Assembly (NCBI GenBank): GCA_963732225.1
Contig: CAVSYR010000005.1
Span: 248,001 to 312,000, forward strand
Origin: VRUE01 sp963732225
GTDB lineage: Bacteria > Actinomycetota > Thermoleophilia > Solirubrobacterales > 70-9
Direction: 5' to 3'
DNA length: 64,000 nt
In this document: positions 30,697-41,097 of the stretch, in pieces
How positions within the stretch are numbered: the first letter of the stretch is position 1
Layout of the letters: each line of letters starts with the position of its first letter
The notes under the pieces: generated by a model
What the model saw: the letters and a program-made list of their open reading frames with translations, nothing else
Databases searched by the model: none
What the model was told of the DNA's origin: nothing
Translations under genes and position numbers: made by a program

Positions 30697-31282
30697 CCGG
30701 CTTCGAGACGTAAGGGCTGTCGGCGGCGGCAAAGCGCCAGGGGCGCTCGACCGCCTTGGTGATCCCGATCCGGGGACCGGTGAGCACCTCGGGGGCGTGG
30801 CCTGGCTCAGGCGGCAGAATCAGAAACGGATCGCGGCCGAGGTCGGCATCGTTCTGCTCTAGACCGATCCCCAGCGCCTCAGTCAACTTGCCGGGCCCCG
30901 AGCAGAGCTCGCGGTCGGGACGCTCGCCCCGGCGAGCCCGCATTCGCTCGAGGTCGGCCGTCGGCTCCAGCGCCCGGATCAGCACGGCGGCCGCCTCGCC
31001 CTCGGGTTCGGCGACGAAGTTGAGCAGGCAGTGGATGCCGTAGGAGAGGTAGACGTAGGCTCGCCCGGGCGGACCGAAGAGGACCTCGGTGCGATCGGTG
31101 AGGCCGACGTAGGCGTGGCAGGCGGGATCGTCACGCTCGTAGCTCTCGGTCTCGACGATCGTGCCGCCGCAACCGGCGAAGAAGAGCCTGCAGCCGATCA
31201 ACTCACGAGCGACGAGGTGAACCGAGCGATCGAAGAACTCGACTCCGAGGCGCTCACCACTGGCGGCCCCGACCTCGCTCAC
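30683..31282 (-). CDS. mpg: 3-methyladenine DNA glycosylase (AAG/MPG family)
   Basis: Base-excision repair glycosylase removing alkylated purines. 199 aa. Family features: ARELIGCRLFF, the catalytic Glu in GGTIVETESYERDDPACHAYVG, GRAYVYLSYGIHCLLNFV, and CSGPGKLTEALGI. Its GTG start overlaps the argH stop, and its 3' end overlaps the convergent PBP gene by 14 bases. Confidence 0.94.
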   Translation of the reverse strand: MSEVGAASGERLGVEFFDRSVHLVARELIGCRLFFAGCGGTIVETESYERDDPACHAYVGLTDRTEVLFGPPGRAYVYLSYGIHCLLNFVAEPEGEAAAVLIRALEPTADLERMRARRGERPDRELCSGPGKLTEALGIGLEQNDADLGRDPFLILPPEPGHAPEVLTGPRIGITKAVERPWRFAAADSPYVSKPAIRR

Positions 31283-32676
31283 GACCGCTCTTCGAGCGCC
31301 CTCGCCTTGACCGCGGCAAGGGCCTCGCCCGCCTGCTCGATCTGCCTTGTCAGCGGGCCGGAGGCGGTCCCGCCCTCGATCCGCTTCGACTCGAGCCAGC
31401 TGCTGCGCTCCAGCGTCGCATAAAAAGCCTCGGACTCGGCGAGGATCTCAGAGCGCTCGCCCAACTCATCCGGGGTCAGCTCGGAGAGTTTCTTGCCCCG
31501 CTCGACCGCGTCGCGGACCAGGCCGCCGACGATCCCGTGCGCCTCGCGAAAAGGCACCCCCTTGAAAACCAGCAGGTCGGCGATCTCCGTGGCGGCGAGC
31601 ATCTCGTCACCGGAAGCAGCCTCGAGGCGCTCGCGGTCGAACTCGATCCCGGCCAGCATTCCCTCGGTCGCGTCAAGGCAGGACTCGATCGTGTCGATCG
31701 CGTCGAAGAGCGGCTCCTTGTCCTCTTGCATGTCCTTGCCGTAGGTCAGCGGCAGGGCGTGCATCGTCCCCAGCAGGGTGGCGTAGCTGGCGGCGACCCG
31801 GGGGCTCTTGGCGCGTAGCAGCTCGGCCGAGTCGGGGTTCTTCTTCTGCGGCATGATCGAGGAGCCGGAGGAGAAGGACTCGTCGAGCTCGCAGAAGCCG
31901 AACTCGGTGCTCGACCAGATCACGATCTCCGAGCCGAGGCGGGAGAGGTGCATTGCGCAGGTCGAGGCAGCCGCCAGGTAGTCGAGGACGAAGTCGCGGT
32001 TGGAGGCGCCGTCGATCGAGTTGTGGCTGACGTGCTCGAAGCCGAGATCGCCGGCGACGGCGTTGCGGTCGATCTCCCAGTTGACCCCGGCCAGGGCGCC
32101 GGAGCCGAGCGGCATCACCGAGGCGCTGTCGAGGGCGAACTGGAAGCGCAGGACGTCGCGGGCCAGCATCCAGAAGTAGGCGAGCAGGTGGTGGCCGAGG
32201 TAGACCGGCTGGGCTCGCTGCAGGTGGGTATAGCCGGGCATCGGCCAGTCGCGGTGGCTCTTCGCCAACTCCAGGAGCCGCTCCATTGCCTCGCCGGCGA
32301 GCTCGATCGCGCGCAGCGAGTGAGCCTGCACAACCATCGCCACGTCGGTGGCGACCTGATCGTTGCGCGAGCGGCCGGTGTGGAGCTTGCCGGCCAGTGG
32401 CCCGATCTCCTCGCCGAGCAGGCGCTCGACCGCCATGTGGATGTCCTCGTCGGCGTCCTCGAACTGGAAACCGTGCTCGCCCATGCGGGCGCGGACCCGC
32501 TCCAGCCCAACGTCGATCTGCTCCAGCTCGTCGCCGTCGAGGACGCCGATCTCACGCAGGCCGCGAGCGTGCGCCTGCGACTGGTCGATGTCATAGGGAG
32601 CCAGCCGCCAATCGAACTCGATCGAGCGGTTGATCCGCCAGAAGCGGGGGTCTGGGTCTTTGCGGAAGCGAGACAT
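31279..32676 (-). CDS. argH: Argininosuccinate lyase
   Basis: Cleaves argininosuccinate to arginine and fumarate. 465 aa from the ATG that overlaps the preceding stop (TGATG). Motifs: LHTGRSRNDQVATDVAM, PGYTHLQRAQPVYLGHHLLAY and the fumarase/lyase signature GSSIMPQKKNPD with the catalytic Ser. The other arg genes are not in this window; it is joined to a DegT aminotransferase and a cimA-ilvE run, an unusual association. Confidence 0.96.
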   Translation of the reverse strand: MSRFRKDPDPRFWRINRSIEFDWRLAPYDIDQSQAHARGLREIGVLDGDELEQIDVGLERVRARMGEHGFQFEDADEDIHMAVERLLGEEIGPLAGKLHTGRSRNDQVATDVAMVVQAHSLRAIELAGEAMERLLELAKSHRDWPMPGYTHLQRAQPVYLGHHLLAYFWMLARDVLRFQFALDSASVMPLGSGALAGVNWEIDRNAVAGDLGFEHVSHNSIDGASNRDFVLDYLAAASTCAMHLSRLGSEIVIWSSTEFGFCELDESFSSGSSIMPQKKNPDSAELLRAKSPRVAASYATLLGTMHALPLTYGKDMQEDKEPLFDAIDTIESCLDATEGMLAGIEFDRERLEAASGDEMLAATEIADLLVFKGVPFREAHGIVGGLVRDAVERGKKLSELTPDELGERSEILAESEAFYATLERSSWLESKRIEGGTASGPLTRQIEQAGEALAAVKARALEERS

Positions 32677-33784
32677 CAGCGGATGGATTCGGCGAGAGCC
32701 TCGCACACCCTTGCCACCTGGGACTCGCTCATCGCGGGGAAGAAGGGCAATGCCAGCGAGCTGGCGGAGGCCGCTTCGGCGACTGGGAACTGGCCCTCGC
32801 CGTAACCGAGCTCGCGCAGGTGCGGGAAGAGGTGGATGCAGGGCAGGTAGGCCTTGCTGGCGATCTCGCGCTCGGCGAGTTGAGCGATCACCCGGTCGCG
32901 GTCGATTTCCGCAGCCAGCCGCACTGTGTAGACGAACCAACTGCGGCGCTCTGCCTCCCGGCCGGCGATCGGCGTCTCGACCCCATCCAGGGCGGCGAGG
33001 CCGTTGGCGTAGAGCGATGCCACGCGAGAGCGCCCCGCCAGCATCGCGTCGAGCCGCTCGATCTGGGCAACCCCGAGCGCGGCGGCTACGTCGGAGAGCC
33101 GGTAGTTGAAGCCGAGCCCACCGTGATCGAGCCAGCCCATGTCGGCGGCGCGGCCCTGGTTGCGCTCGCTGCGGAGCCTGGCCGCGACCGCTGCGTCGCT
33201 CGGTACGACCATGCCCCCCTCCCCCGTGGTCATCTGCTTGTTGGCATAGAAGGCGAAGGTCGCCAGGTTGCCGCGCGCGCCAACTCTGATCCCGTCGGAG
33301 TCGACAGCGCCGAGCGCCTCGCAGGCGTCCTCGAGCAGGCCGAGGTCATGCTTGGCGGCCAGTGCCTCCAGCTCCGGCATCGCCGCCGGGTAGCCAAAGA
33401 TGTGAACCGGCAGGATCCCGACGGTGTGCTCACTGACCGCGGCAGCCGCAGCCTCTGGGTCGAGGTTGAGGGTGAGCGGATCGACGTCGCAGAAGACCGG
33501 CCGCACACCCTCGTAGAGCAGGCAGTTGGCCGAGGCGACGAAGCTGAAGGGACTGGTCAGGACCTCGTCGCCGGATCCCCAGCCGAGCGCCCGCACGCCG
33601 AGGTGCAGCCCGGTCGTGCCGCTGGAGACCGCGACCGCGTCCTCGACCCCGAGCCACTGGGCGAAGGCGCGCTCGAAGCGCTCGCCCATCGGCCCCAGCG
33701 AGAGCCGGCCCGAACGCAGTACCTCGAGCACGAGCTCCTCCTCGCGAGCGCCGAGCTCGGGCTTTGCCAGCGGGATCGGCTCGC

Positions 33785-33788
<4 letters not shown>
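32676..33788 (-). CDS. DegT/DnrJ/EryC1 family PLP-dependent aminotransferase
   Basis: 370 aa. Fold-type I aminotransferase, usually acting on nucleotide-linked keto-sugars. The internal aldimine lysine is in FYANKQMTTGEGGMVV; SSGTTGLHLGVRALG, VHIFGYPAAMPELEALA and LLEDACEALGA are standard. ATG chosen because it overlaps the cimA stop (ATGA); the frame stays open 29 codons further but only as a cimA shadow. It sits between citramalate synthase and argH with no sugar genes nearby, so its substrate is uncertain. Confidence 0.9.
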
Positions 33789-35343
<1,555 letters not shown>

Positions 35344-35418
35344 CTGATGCCTTTCGCTTCGAAGAGATCGGGGGTGGGCCTCTCAAGACCCGAGCGCACG
35401 GCAGCGCCGCGCCAGCCG

Positions 35419-35466
35419 CTAGGCGGCTGCGGTAATTCGCCCGATCGAGTCGAAACGGTGCAGCAT
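35419..35466 (-). CDS. Possible leader peptide between ilvE and cimA
   Basis: An ATG overlapping the ilvE stop (TGATG) opens a 15-codon frame, MLHRFDSIGRITAAA, ending in TAG inside a small GCCGC/GCGGC hairpin. 75 bases remain before the cimA start. It contains two Ile codons just ahead of the hairpin, which would suit attenuation by isoleucine, but two codons is weak evidence. It could be a chance frame. Confidence 0.3.
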   Translation of the reverse strand: MLHRFDSIGRITAAA

Positions 35467-36416
35467 CAGGAACTGACCTTACTCGGTTCGTCCGCCCCGG
35501 CCGGGACCTCAACGAAGTCGAGCCACTCCAAGTACTCCTCGGCGCGGCCGTAGAGAGCATCGACGAACTTTGCCTGCACGTGGCGGGTTATCTCGCCCGG
35601 CTCGCCGATCGGGTGGTCGTCGATCTCGCGCACCGGCACCAGCTCAGCGGCAGTCCCGGTAAGGAAGATCTCCTCGGCCAGGTAGAGCTCGGCGCGGGCG
35701 ATGTCGCGCTCGACCACCGTGTAGCCGAGGTCGCGGGCGATCTGGATCACCGACTTGCGATTGATCCCGTCGAGGATCGAGGCGACGTGCGGCGGGGTGA
35801 CGATTTGGCCGTCGCGAACGAGGAAGATGTTCTCGCCTGAGCCCTCGCAGACGAAGCCGCGCTCGTCGAGCAGGATCGCCTCCTCGTAGCCGGCGTTGGT
35901 CGACTCGGTCTTGGCGAGGATCGAGTTGAGGTACTGACCTGAGGCCTTGGCGTGCGGGATCAGGCCGCCGGGACCGATCCGGCGCCAACTCGAGACCTTG
36001 GCGCGGATGCCGTGCTTCTGGCCCTCCTCGCCGAGGTAGGCACCCCAGGGGAAGGCGGCGACGATGACATCGACCGGGGCGTCGGTGGCGTAGAGGCCAA
36101 GGCTGCCGTAGCCGCGGAAGGCGAGTGGGCGGATGTAGCAGGAGCCGAGGCCGTTGCGGCGGATCAACTCACGCGTCGCCTCGCCGATCTGCTCGGGCGA
36201 GTAGGGCAGGCCGAGGTAATAGAGCTCGGCTGATTTGGCGAGCCGGTCGAGGTGGTCCGCATGGCGGAAGATCGCCGGGCCGCGCTCGGTCTCGTAGCAG
36301 CGCACACCCTCGAAGACCCCGGTGCCGTAGTGCAGGGCGTGGCTGAGGACGTGAACTTTGGCGTCCTCCCAGGGCACGAACTCGCCGTTATGCCAAATCA
36401 ACTCGGCCGTATCCAT
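35466..36416 (-). CDS. ilvE: Branched-chain amino acid aminotransferase
   Basis: PLP fold-type IV transaminase for Leu, Ile and Val. 316 aa. Motifs: HALHYGTGVFEGVRCYET, the PLP-lysine region IPHAKASGQYLNSILAKTE and LDERGFVCEGSGENIFLV. First gene of the minus-strand run ilvE-cimA-degT-argH-mpg, with the cimA leader region directly after it. Divergent from the secreted repeat protein. Confidence 0.95.
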   Translation of the reverse strand: MDTAELIWHNGEFVPWEDAKVHVLSHALHYGTGVFEGVRCYETERGPAIFRHADHLDRLAKSAELYYLGLPYSPEQIGEATRELIRRNGLGSCYIRPLAFRGYGSLGLYATDAPVDVIVAAFPWGAYLGEEGQKHGIRAKVSSWRRIGPGGLIPHAKASGQYLNSILAKTESTNAGYEEAILLDERGFVCEGSGENIFLVRDGQIVTPPHVASILDGINRKSVIQIARDLGYTVVERDIARAELYLAEEIFLTGTAAELVPVREIDDHPIGEPGEITRHVQAKFVDALYGRAEEYLEWLDFVEVPAGADEPSKVSS

Positions 36417-36500
36417 GTTCGGGGAAGTATGCCCGATCGCGCAAGGTCATTCGAGCCGAGCCGAGAAAAGGATCGCGTCAACCGCAAAGGAGACCCCTTC

Positions 36501-37283
36501 ATGCTCACCGCAGTTCGCCAAAGACTCACCTATTCGAACGTGATCGCCACGATGGCGCTCTTCCTCGCCCTCGGCGGCGTCGCCGTCGCCGCCGGCCTGC
36601 CGCGCAACAGCGTCGGCGCCAACCAGCTCAAGCGCAACGCAGTCACCGCGGCCAAGATCCGCAAGCAGGCCGTGACCAGTGCCAAGCTGGCGCCGAAGTC
36701 GGTGATCGGCGGCAAGCTCGCCGAAAACTCGGTCGGCCCCGGCAACATCGGCAACGGCGCCGTGACCACGGCAAAGCTCGCCGCCAACTCGGTGATCGCC
36801 TCGACGATCAAGAACAGCGTGATCACGACCAACAAGCTCAACAACGAAGCGGTGACGACGCCGAAGCTGGCCAACGAATCGGTCTCGACCGCGAAGCTCG
36901 GCAAAGGCTCGGTTACCGCGGCCAAGCTGAGTGACGAAATCGGCCCACTGCTCTCAACTCTGAAGTCAGGCCAAACGCTGCGCGGCGTTTTCGACGTCAA
37001 CGGCGAATCCCGCACGGCCGTCAGCTTCCAGTTCCCGCTGCTCAACGCCGCGACCGTCACCGTCCTGAAGAAAGGCGAGACGAACGCCAACTGCTCGGGC
37101 CTGGGTGGCGGCAACCTGCAGACGCCCCAGGCGACCCCCGGAAACCTCTGCGTCTACACAACGGAAGAAAGCGGCACTCCGGCCCTGACCGCGGAGAACA
37201 ACACCCGCCTCGGTTTCGGCCTCAAAACAGCGGGCACCACGGCCGACTTCGCCTATGGCCAGTGGGCGGTAACGGCGCCCTAG
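36501..37283 (+). CDS. Secreted decapeptide-repeat protein of unknown function
   Basis: 260 aa. ATG with AAAGGAG Shine-Dalgarno (36486-36492). N-terminal signal sequence LTYSNVIATMALFLALGG followed by VAVAA. Residues ~35-150 are about eleven imperfect 10-residue repeats of the form [A/S]V[T/I]xxKLxxx (for example AVTAAKIRKQ, AVTSAKLAPK, AVTTPKLANE, SVTAAKLSDE), compatible with a beta-solenoid. Residues ~150-260 form a non-repeat domain with two Cys. Proteins with this signal sequence and repeat are, to my knowledge, abundant in Solirubrobacterales; no function is known. Its end overlaps the leuB end by four bases. Confidence 0.85.
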   Translation: MLTAVRQRLTYSNVIATMALFLALGGVAVAAGLPRNSVGANQLKRNAVTAAKIRKQAVTSAKLAPKSVIGGKLAENSVGPGNIGNGAVTTAKLAANSVIASTIKNSVITTNKLNNEAVTTPKLANESVSTAKLGKGSVTAAKLSDEIGPLLSTLKSGQTLRGVFDVNGESRTAVSFQFPLLNAATVTVLKKGETNANCSGLGGGNLQTPQATPGNLCVYTTEESGTPALTAENNTRLGFGLKTAGTTADFAYGQWAVTAP

Positions 37284-38356
37284 GCGCTTAGCTCGGCCAG
37301 CACGGCCTCGGTCACCTCATCGGTGCCGACCGCGGTCTCCCCCTCGCCCGCCAGGTCCGGGGTGCGGAGGCCGCGGTCGAGTACCGCATCAACCGTGGCC
37401 TCGATCCGAGCGGCGTCATCGGCCCGGTCGAGGCCGTGGCGCAGCATCATCGCCGCCGAGAGGAAGGTGGCAAGCGGGTTAGCGACCCCCTGGCCGGCGA
37501 TGTCAGGCGCGGAGCCGTGGACCGGCTCGAAGAGGCCGGGCTCGCCGTCGGCGCCGAGGCTGGCCGAGGGCAGCATCCCGAGCGAGCCGGTGAGCATCGC
37601 CGACTCGTCGCTGAGGATGTCGCCGAAGAGGTTCTCGGTGACGATCACGTCGAAGTCCGCCGGACGCGAGACGAGCTGCATCGCCGCGTTGTCGACCAGC
37701 AGGTGGTCGAGGGTGACGTCCGGATAGTCGGGAGCGACGCGACCGACCACCTCGCGCCAGAGACGCGAGGTCTCCAACACGTTGGCCTTGTCAACCGAGG
37801 TCACGCGGGGTGTGCGATCCGAGCCCGCCGTCCGGCGCTGGGCGGCCTCGAAGCCGACCCGGGCGATGCGCTCGATTTCGGCGGCGGAGTACTCGCAGGT
37901 GTCGTGGGCGACGTCGCCGTCGCGGCCGGAGTCGCCGAAGTAGATGCCGCCGGTGAGCTCGCGAACGACCAGCATGTCGGTGCCGGCGATGCGGTCTTCC
38001 TTCAGCGGGCTGGCGGAAACCAGCGCCGGGCTCGGCCGCACCGGGCGCAGGTTGGCGTAGAGGCCCATGCCCTTGCGCAGCCCGAGCAGGCCCTGCTCGG
38101 GGCGCGGCGCGTCGGGATCGGTCGTGTCCCATTTGGGACCACCGACGGCGCCGAGCAACACCGCGTCGGCGGCACGACAGGCCGCGAGCACATCGTCGGT
38201 CAGTGCCGTGCCGTGGGCGTCGATCGAGCAGCCGCCCATCAGCTGATCCTCGAACTCGAACTCGCCCAGCGCCTCGAGCAGGCGGCGGGTGGCATCGACG
38301 ATCTCGGGTCCAATGCCGTCGCCGGCCAGCAGGACTATGCGCGGTGAGTCGCTCAT
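37280..38356 (-). CDS. leuB: 3-isopropylmalate dehydrogenase
   Basis: Mn/NAD-dependent oxidative decarboxylation of 3-isopropylmalate in leucine synthesis. 358 aa. Motifs: LLAGDGIGPEIVDATRRLL, GGPKWD, VRELTGGIYFG and VHGSAPDIAGQGVANPLAT. Last gene of the leu run, 25 bases after the methyltransferase. Related tartrate/isocitrate dehydrogenases are excluded by context. Confidence 0.96.
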   Translation of the reverse strand: MSDSPRIVLLAGDGIGPEIVDATRRLLEALGEFEFEDQLMGGCSIDAHGTALTDDVLAACRAADAVLLGAVGGPKWDTTDPDAPRPEQGLLGLRKGMGLYANLRPVRPSPALVSASPLKEDRIAGTDMLVVRELTGGIYFGDSGRDGDVAHDTCEYSAAEIERIARVGFEAAQRRTAGSDRTPRVTSVDKANVLETSRLWREVVGRVAPDYPDVTLDHLLVDNAAMQLVSRPADFDVIVTENLFGDILSDESAMLTGSLGMLPSASLGADGEPGLFEPVHGSAPDIAGQGVANPLATFLSAAMMLRHGLDRADDAARIEATVDAVLDRGLRTPDLAGEGETAVGTDEVTEAVLAELSA

Positions 38357-38381
38357 CGGGGCGGCACTCTACGGGTAGCGC

Positions 38382-39143
38382 TCAGGCGGCGGCGCGGGCC
38401 TCGATATTGAGGCGCACGTACTCCATTTGCAGGGGGTCGGGCTCGCGCTCCAGCACCTCCTCGACGAATGGGACTTGCAGCTCCTCCGGCAGCCGGTCCA
38501 TGTGCGGGCCGAGGCAGACCGTGCGCAGGAACTCGGCTGGCTCGGGCGGCTCAATCGTCCACGGTTGAAGCCAGCAGCGGATGTCGACGAGGCCCGCAGC
38601 GGTGAGTCGCGCTTCCGTCTCCTCGGCGCCAGCGTAGTTCCACGGCTCGTCGAAGCCCTCGAAGTAGGGAGCGAAGGAGTCCGCGGCGGCGACCTCGCCA
38701 CAGATCTTGCGCAAGCGGTCGATGTTGCCGGCGCCGCCACACTGCGCGGCGATCGCACCACCGGGGCGCAGCACGGCTGCTAGGCGACGGAAGAGCAAGT
38801 CGTGGTCCAGCACCCAGTGAAAGACGGCGCTGGAGAAGACGGCATCGACTGTCTGGTCCAGCTCGAGCTCGGTCAGGTCGGAGACCAGCGCCTCATCGCC
38901 GGGCCGCAGGGTCTCGCGCACCTTTTCGACCATCGAGGCGGAGCCGTCGACGGCAATGACGCGTCCCTCGGGCAGGCGCTCGATCAGCAGCCCAGTAACG
39001 CGACCGCTGCCACAGCCGGCGTCGAGCACGACCTCGTCACCCTGCAGCGGCAGCCGGTCGAGCACCGAGCGGGCCCACTCTTCGTGCGGGACGGAGACGC
39101 GGTGGTAGGTCCCCGCGTCCCAGTCACGGGTCGCCGAGGCCAT
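38382..39143 (-). CDS. Tam-like SAM-dependent methyltransferase within the leu operon
   Basis: 253 aa class I methyltransferase. SAM motif VVLDAGCGSGRVTGLL near residue 38, acidic residue in VIAVDGSASM, and the Tam-type segment VFSSAVFHWVLDH. The N-terminal WDxxxY pattern (DWDAGTYHRV) matches the trans-aconitate methyltransferase group. Its ATG overlaps the leuD stop by one base. E. coli Tam methylates trans-aconitate, and yeast Tmt1 methylates 3-isopropylmalate as well, so position next to LeuCD suggests a substrate from isopropylmalate or dehydrated by-products. The substrate is inferred, not shown. Confidence 0.85.
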   Translation of the reverse strand: MASATRDWDAGTYHRVSVPHEEWARSVLDRLPLQGDEVVLDAGCGSGRVTGLLIERLPEGRVIAVDGSASMVEKVRETLRPGDEALVSDLTELELDQTVDAVFSSAVFHWVLDHDLLFRRLAAVLRPGGAIAAQCGGAGNIDRLRKICGEVAAADSFAPYFEGFDEPWNYAGAEETEARLTAAGLVDIRCWLQPWTIEPPEPAEFLRTVCLGPHMDRLPEELQVPFVEEVLEREPDPLQMEYVRLNIEARAAA

Positions 39144-39706
39144 TAGAGCGCCGTCGTGACCGGCCCGCGCTCGGCGCCGCCGGCCTGCTCGAAGCTGTCG
39201 ATCGCGCCGGCGTTCTCCAGCGTGATGCCGATGTCATCCAATCCGTTGAGCAGGCGATGCTTGACGTCGGGCTCGACCTCGAATTTGAAGACGCCGGCGG
39301 CGCAGGTGACCGTCTCATCGTCGACGTCGATGCGCGCCTCGCCGGCCTCGGCGACGGCGCGGCAGTGCTCCTCGTCGAGGATCGCCGGCAGCAGCCCGAC
39401 CTTGGTGCAGTTGGAGTAGAAGATGTCGGCGAAGGACGGCGCGATGATCGCCTGGAAGCCGAAGTCCTCCAGCGCCCAGGGAGCGTGCTCGCGCGAAGAG
39501 CCGCAACCGAAGTTGGCCCCGGTGACGAGGATCGGGTTCGGCTCCAGCTCGATCTCGCCGTCGCGGATCCAGTCGTAGAAGAGGAACTCGCCGAAGCCGG
39601 TCCGCTCGACCCGCTTGAGGAACTGCTTGGGGATGATCTGGTCGGTATCGACGTCGGCGCGGTCCAGCACCGAGACCTTGCCCTCGATCACGTCTATCGG
39701 TCTCAT
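39143..39706 (-). CDS. leuD: 3-isopropylmalate dehydratase small subunit
   Basis: Swivel-domain subunit that with LeuC isomerises 2- to 3-isopropylmalate. 187 aa from the ATG two bases after the leuC stop. Motifs: VDTDQIIPKQFLK, ILVTGANFGCGSSREHAPWAL and FADIFYSNCTKVGLLP. Overlaps the methyltransferase start by one base (TAATG). Confidence 0.96.
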   Translation of the reverse strand: MRPIDVIEGKVSVLDRADVDTDQIIPKQFLKRVERTGFGEFLFYDWIRDGEIELEPNPILVTGANFGCGSSREHAPWALEDFGFQAIIAPSFADIFYSNCTKVGLLPAILDEEHCRAVAEAGEARIDVDDETVTCAAGVFKFEVEPDVKHRLLNGLDDIGITLENAGAIDSFEQAGGAERGPVTTAL

Positions 39707-39708
39707 CT

Positions 39709-41094
39709 TCAGCTCCAATCCCTGATGTCGACGAAATGTCCCTCGATCGCCGCCGCCGCGGCCATCCTCGGACTGACCAGGTGGGTGCGCCCACCCTTGC
39801 CCTGGCGCCCCTCGAAGTTGCGGTTCGAGGTCGAGGCGCAGCGCTCGCCCTCGATCAGGGTGTCGGGGTTCATGCCCAGGCACATCGAGCAGCCCGCCTC
39901 GCGCCATTCGAAGCCGGCGGAGCGGAAGACGTCGTGCAGCCCCTCGGCTTCGGCGTTCGCCTTGACCTGCTGGGAGCCCGGCACGACCATCGCCCGCACC
40001 GAGCCGGCGACCTTGCGGCCGTCGACGATCTCGGCGGCCTCGCGCAGATCCTCAATCCGCGAGTTGGTGCAGGAGCCGATGAAGACGCGTTCCGGGGCCA
40101 CCTCGGTCATCGGCGTGCCCGCGCTCAGGCCCATGTAGGTGAGGGCGCGTTCGGCCGACTCGCGATCGGCGGGAGAGTCCATCGCCGCCGGATCGGGAAC
40201 GCTGTCGGTGACCTCGCAGACCATGCCGGGGTTCGTGCCCCAGGTGACCATCGGCGAGATCGCGCTGGCGTCGACGTCGACCTCGGTATCGAAAGCGGCG
40301 CCGTCGTCGCTCGGCAGCTGTCGCCAGCGCTCGGCGGCGGCGTCAAAGTCGGTCGGCGCGCCCGGGCGGCCGCGGACCCACTCGATCGTCTTCTCGTCAG
40401 GGGCGATCATGCCGGCACGGCCGCCGCCCTCGATCGTCATGTTGCAGATCGTCATCCGGCCCGGCATCTCCAGGGCCTCGATCGCCGGCCCGGCGTACTC
40501 GACCGCGTAGCCGGTCATGCCACCGGTGCCGAGGCGCCCGATCGTCGCCAGGATCAGATCCTTGGGAGTGACCCCTGAGCCCAGCTCGCCCGAGTAGGAA
40601 ATCCGCATCGTCTTCGGCCGCTTCTGCACCAGGCACTGGGTCGCCAGCACGTGCTCGACCTCGGAGGTGCCGATCCCGAAGGCCAGCGAACCGAAGGCGC
40701 CATGGGTGGAGGTGTGGCTGTCACCGCAGACGATCGTCATGCCCGGCTGGGTCACGCCCAGCTCCGGCCCGATCACGTGCACGATGCCCTGCCGATCGGA
40801 ACCCAGCGAGTAGATGGGGATGCCGAACTCCTCGCAGTTGCGCTCCAGGGTTTCGACCTGGACCCGCGAGAGCTCGTCGGCGATCAGGCGCGCCGCCATC
40901 GTGCCATCGGTGGGGGTGTTGTGGTCGGCGGTGGCCAGGGTCTTGTCGGTGCGGCGCACCGGGCGGTTGGCCAAGCGCAGGCCGTCGAAGGCCTGCGGCG
41001 AGGTGACCTCGTGGACCAGGTGCAGGTCGATGTAGATCAGGCCGTCGGAGACCTCATGGGCCTCCCAGAGCTTGTCGAACATGGTTTGTGACAT
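39709..41094 (-). CDS. leuC: 3-isopropylmalate dehydratase large subunit
   Basis: Aconitase-family subunit with a 4Fe-4S cluster. 461 aa. Cluster ligands are the Cys of FIGSCTNSRIEDL and the CxxC of EAGCSMCLGMNPD; CGDSHTSTHGAFGSLAFGIGTSEVEHVLAT is also diagnostic. It starts three bases after the XRE-cupin regulator gene. Confidence 0.97.
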   Translation of the reverse strand: MSQTMFDKLWEAHEVSDGLIYIDLHLVHEVTSPQAFDGLRLANRPVRRTDKTLATADHNTPTDGTMAARLIADELSRVQVETLERNCEEFGIPIYSLGSDRQGIVHVIGPELGVTQPGMTIVCGDSHTSTHGAFGSLAFGIGTSEVEHVLATQCLVQKRPKTMRISYSGELGSGVTPKDLILATIGRLGTGGMTGYAVEYAGPAIEALEMPGRMTICNMTIEGGGRAGMIAPDEKTIEWVRGRPGAPTDFDAAAERWRQLPSDDGAAFDTEVDVDASAISPMVTWGTNPGMVCEVTDSVPDPAAMDSPADRESAERALTYMGLSAGTPMTEVAPERVFIGSCTNSRIEDLREAAEIVDGRKVAGSVRAMVVPGSQQVKANAEAEGLHDVFRSAGFEWREAGCSMCLGMNPDTLIEGERCASTSNRNFEGRQGKGGRTHLVSPRMAAAAAIEGHFVDIRDWS

Positions 41095-41097
41095 TGG

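Noticed and set aside
32677..32940. N-terminal extension of argH
   Set aside because: It overlaps the end of the DegT aminotransferase gene in another frame. The ArgH family sequence starts at the ATG at 32676.
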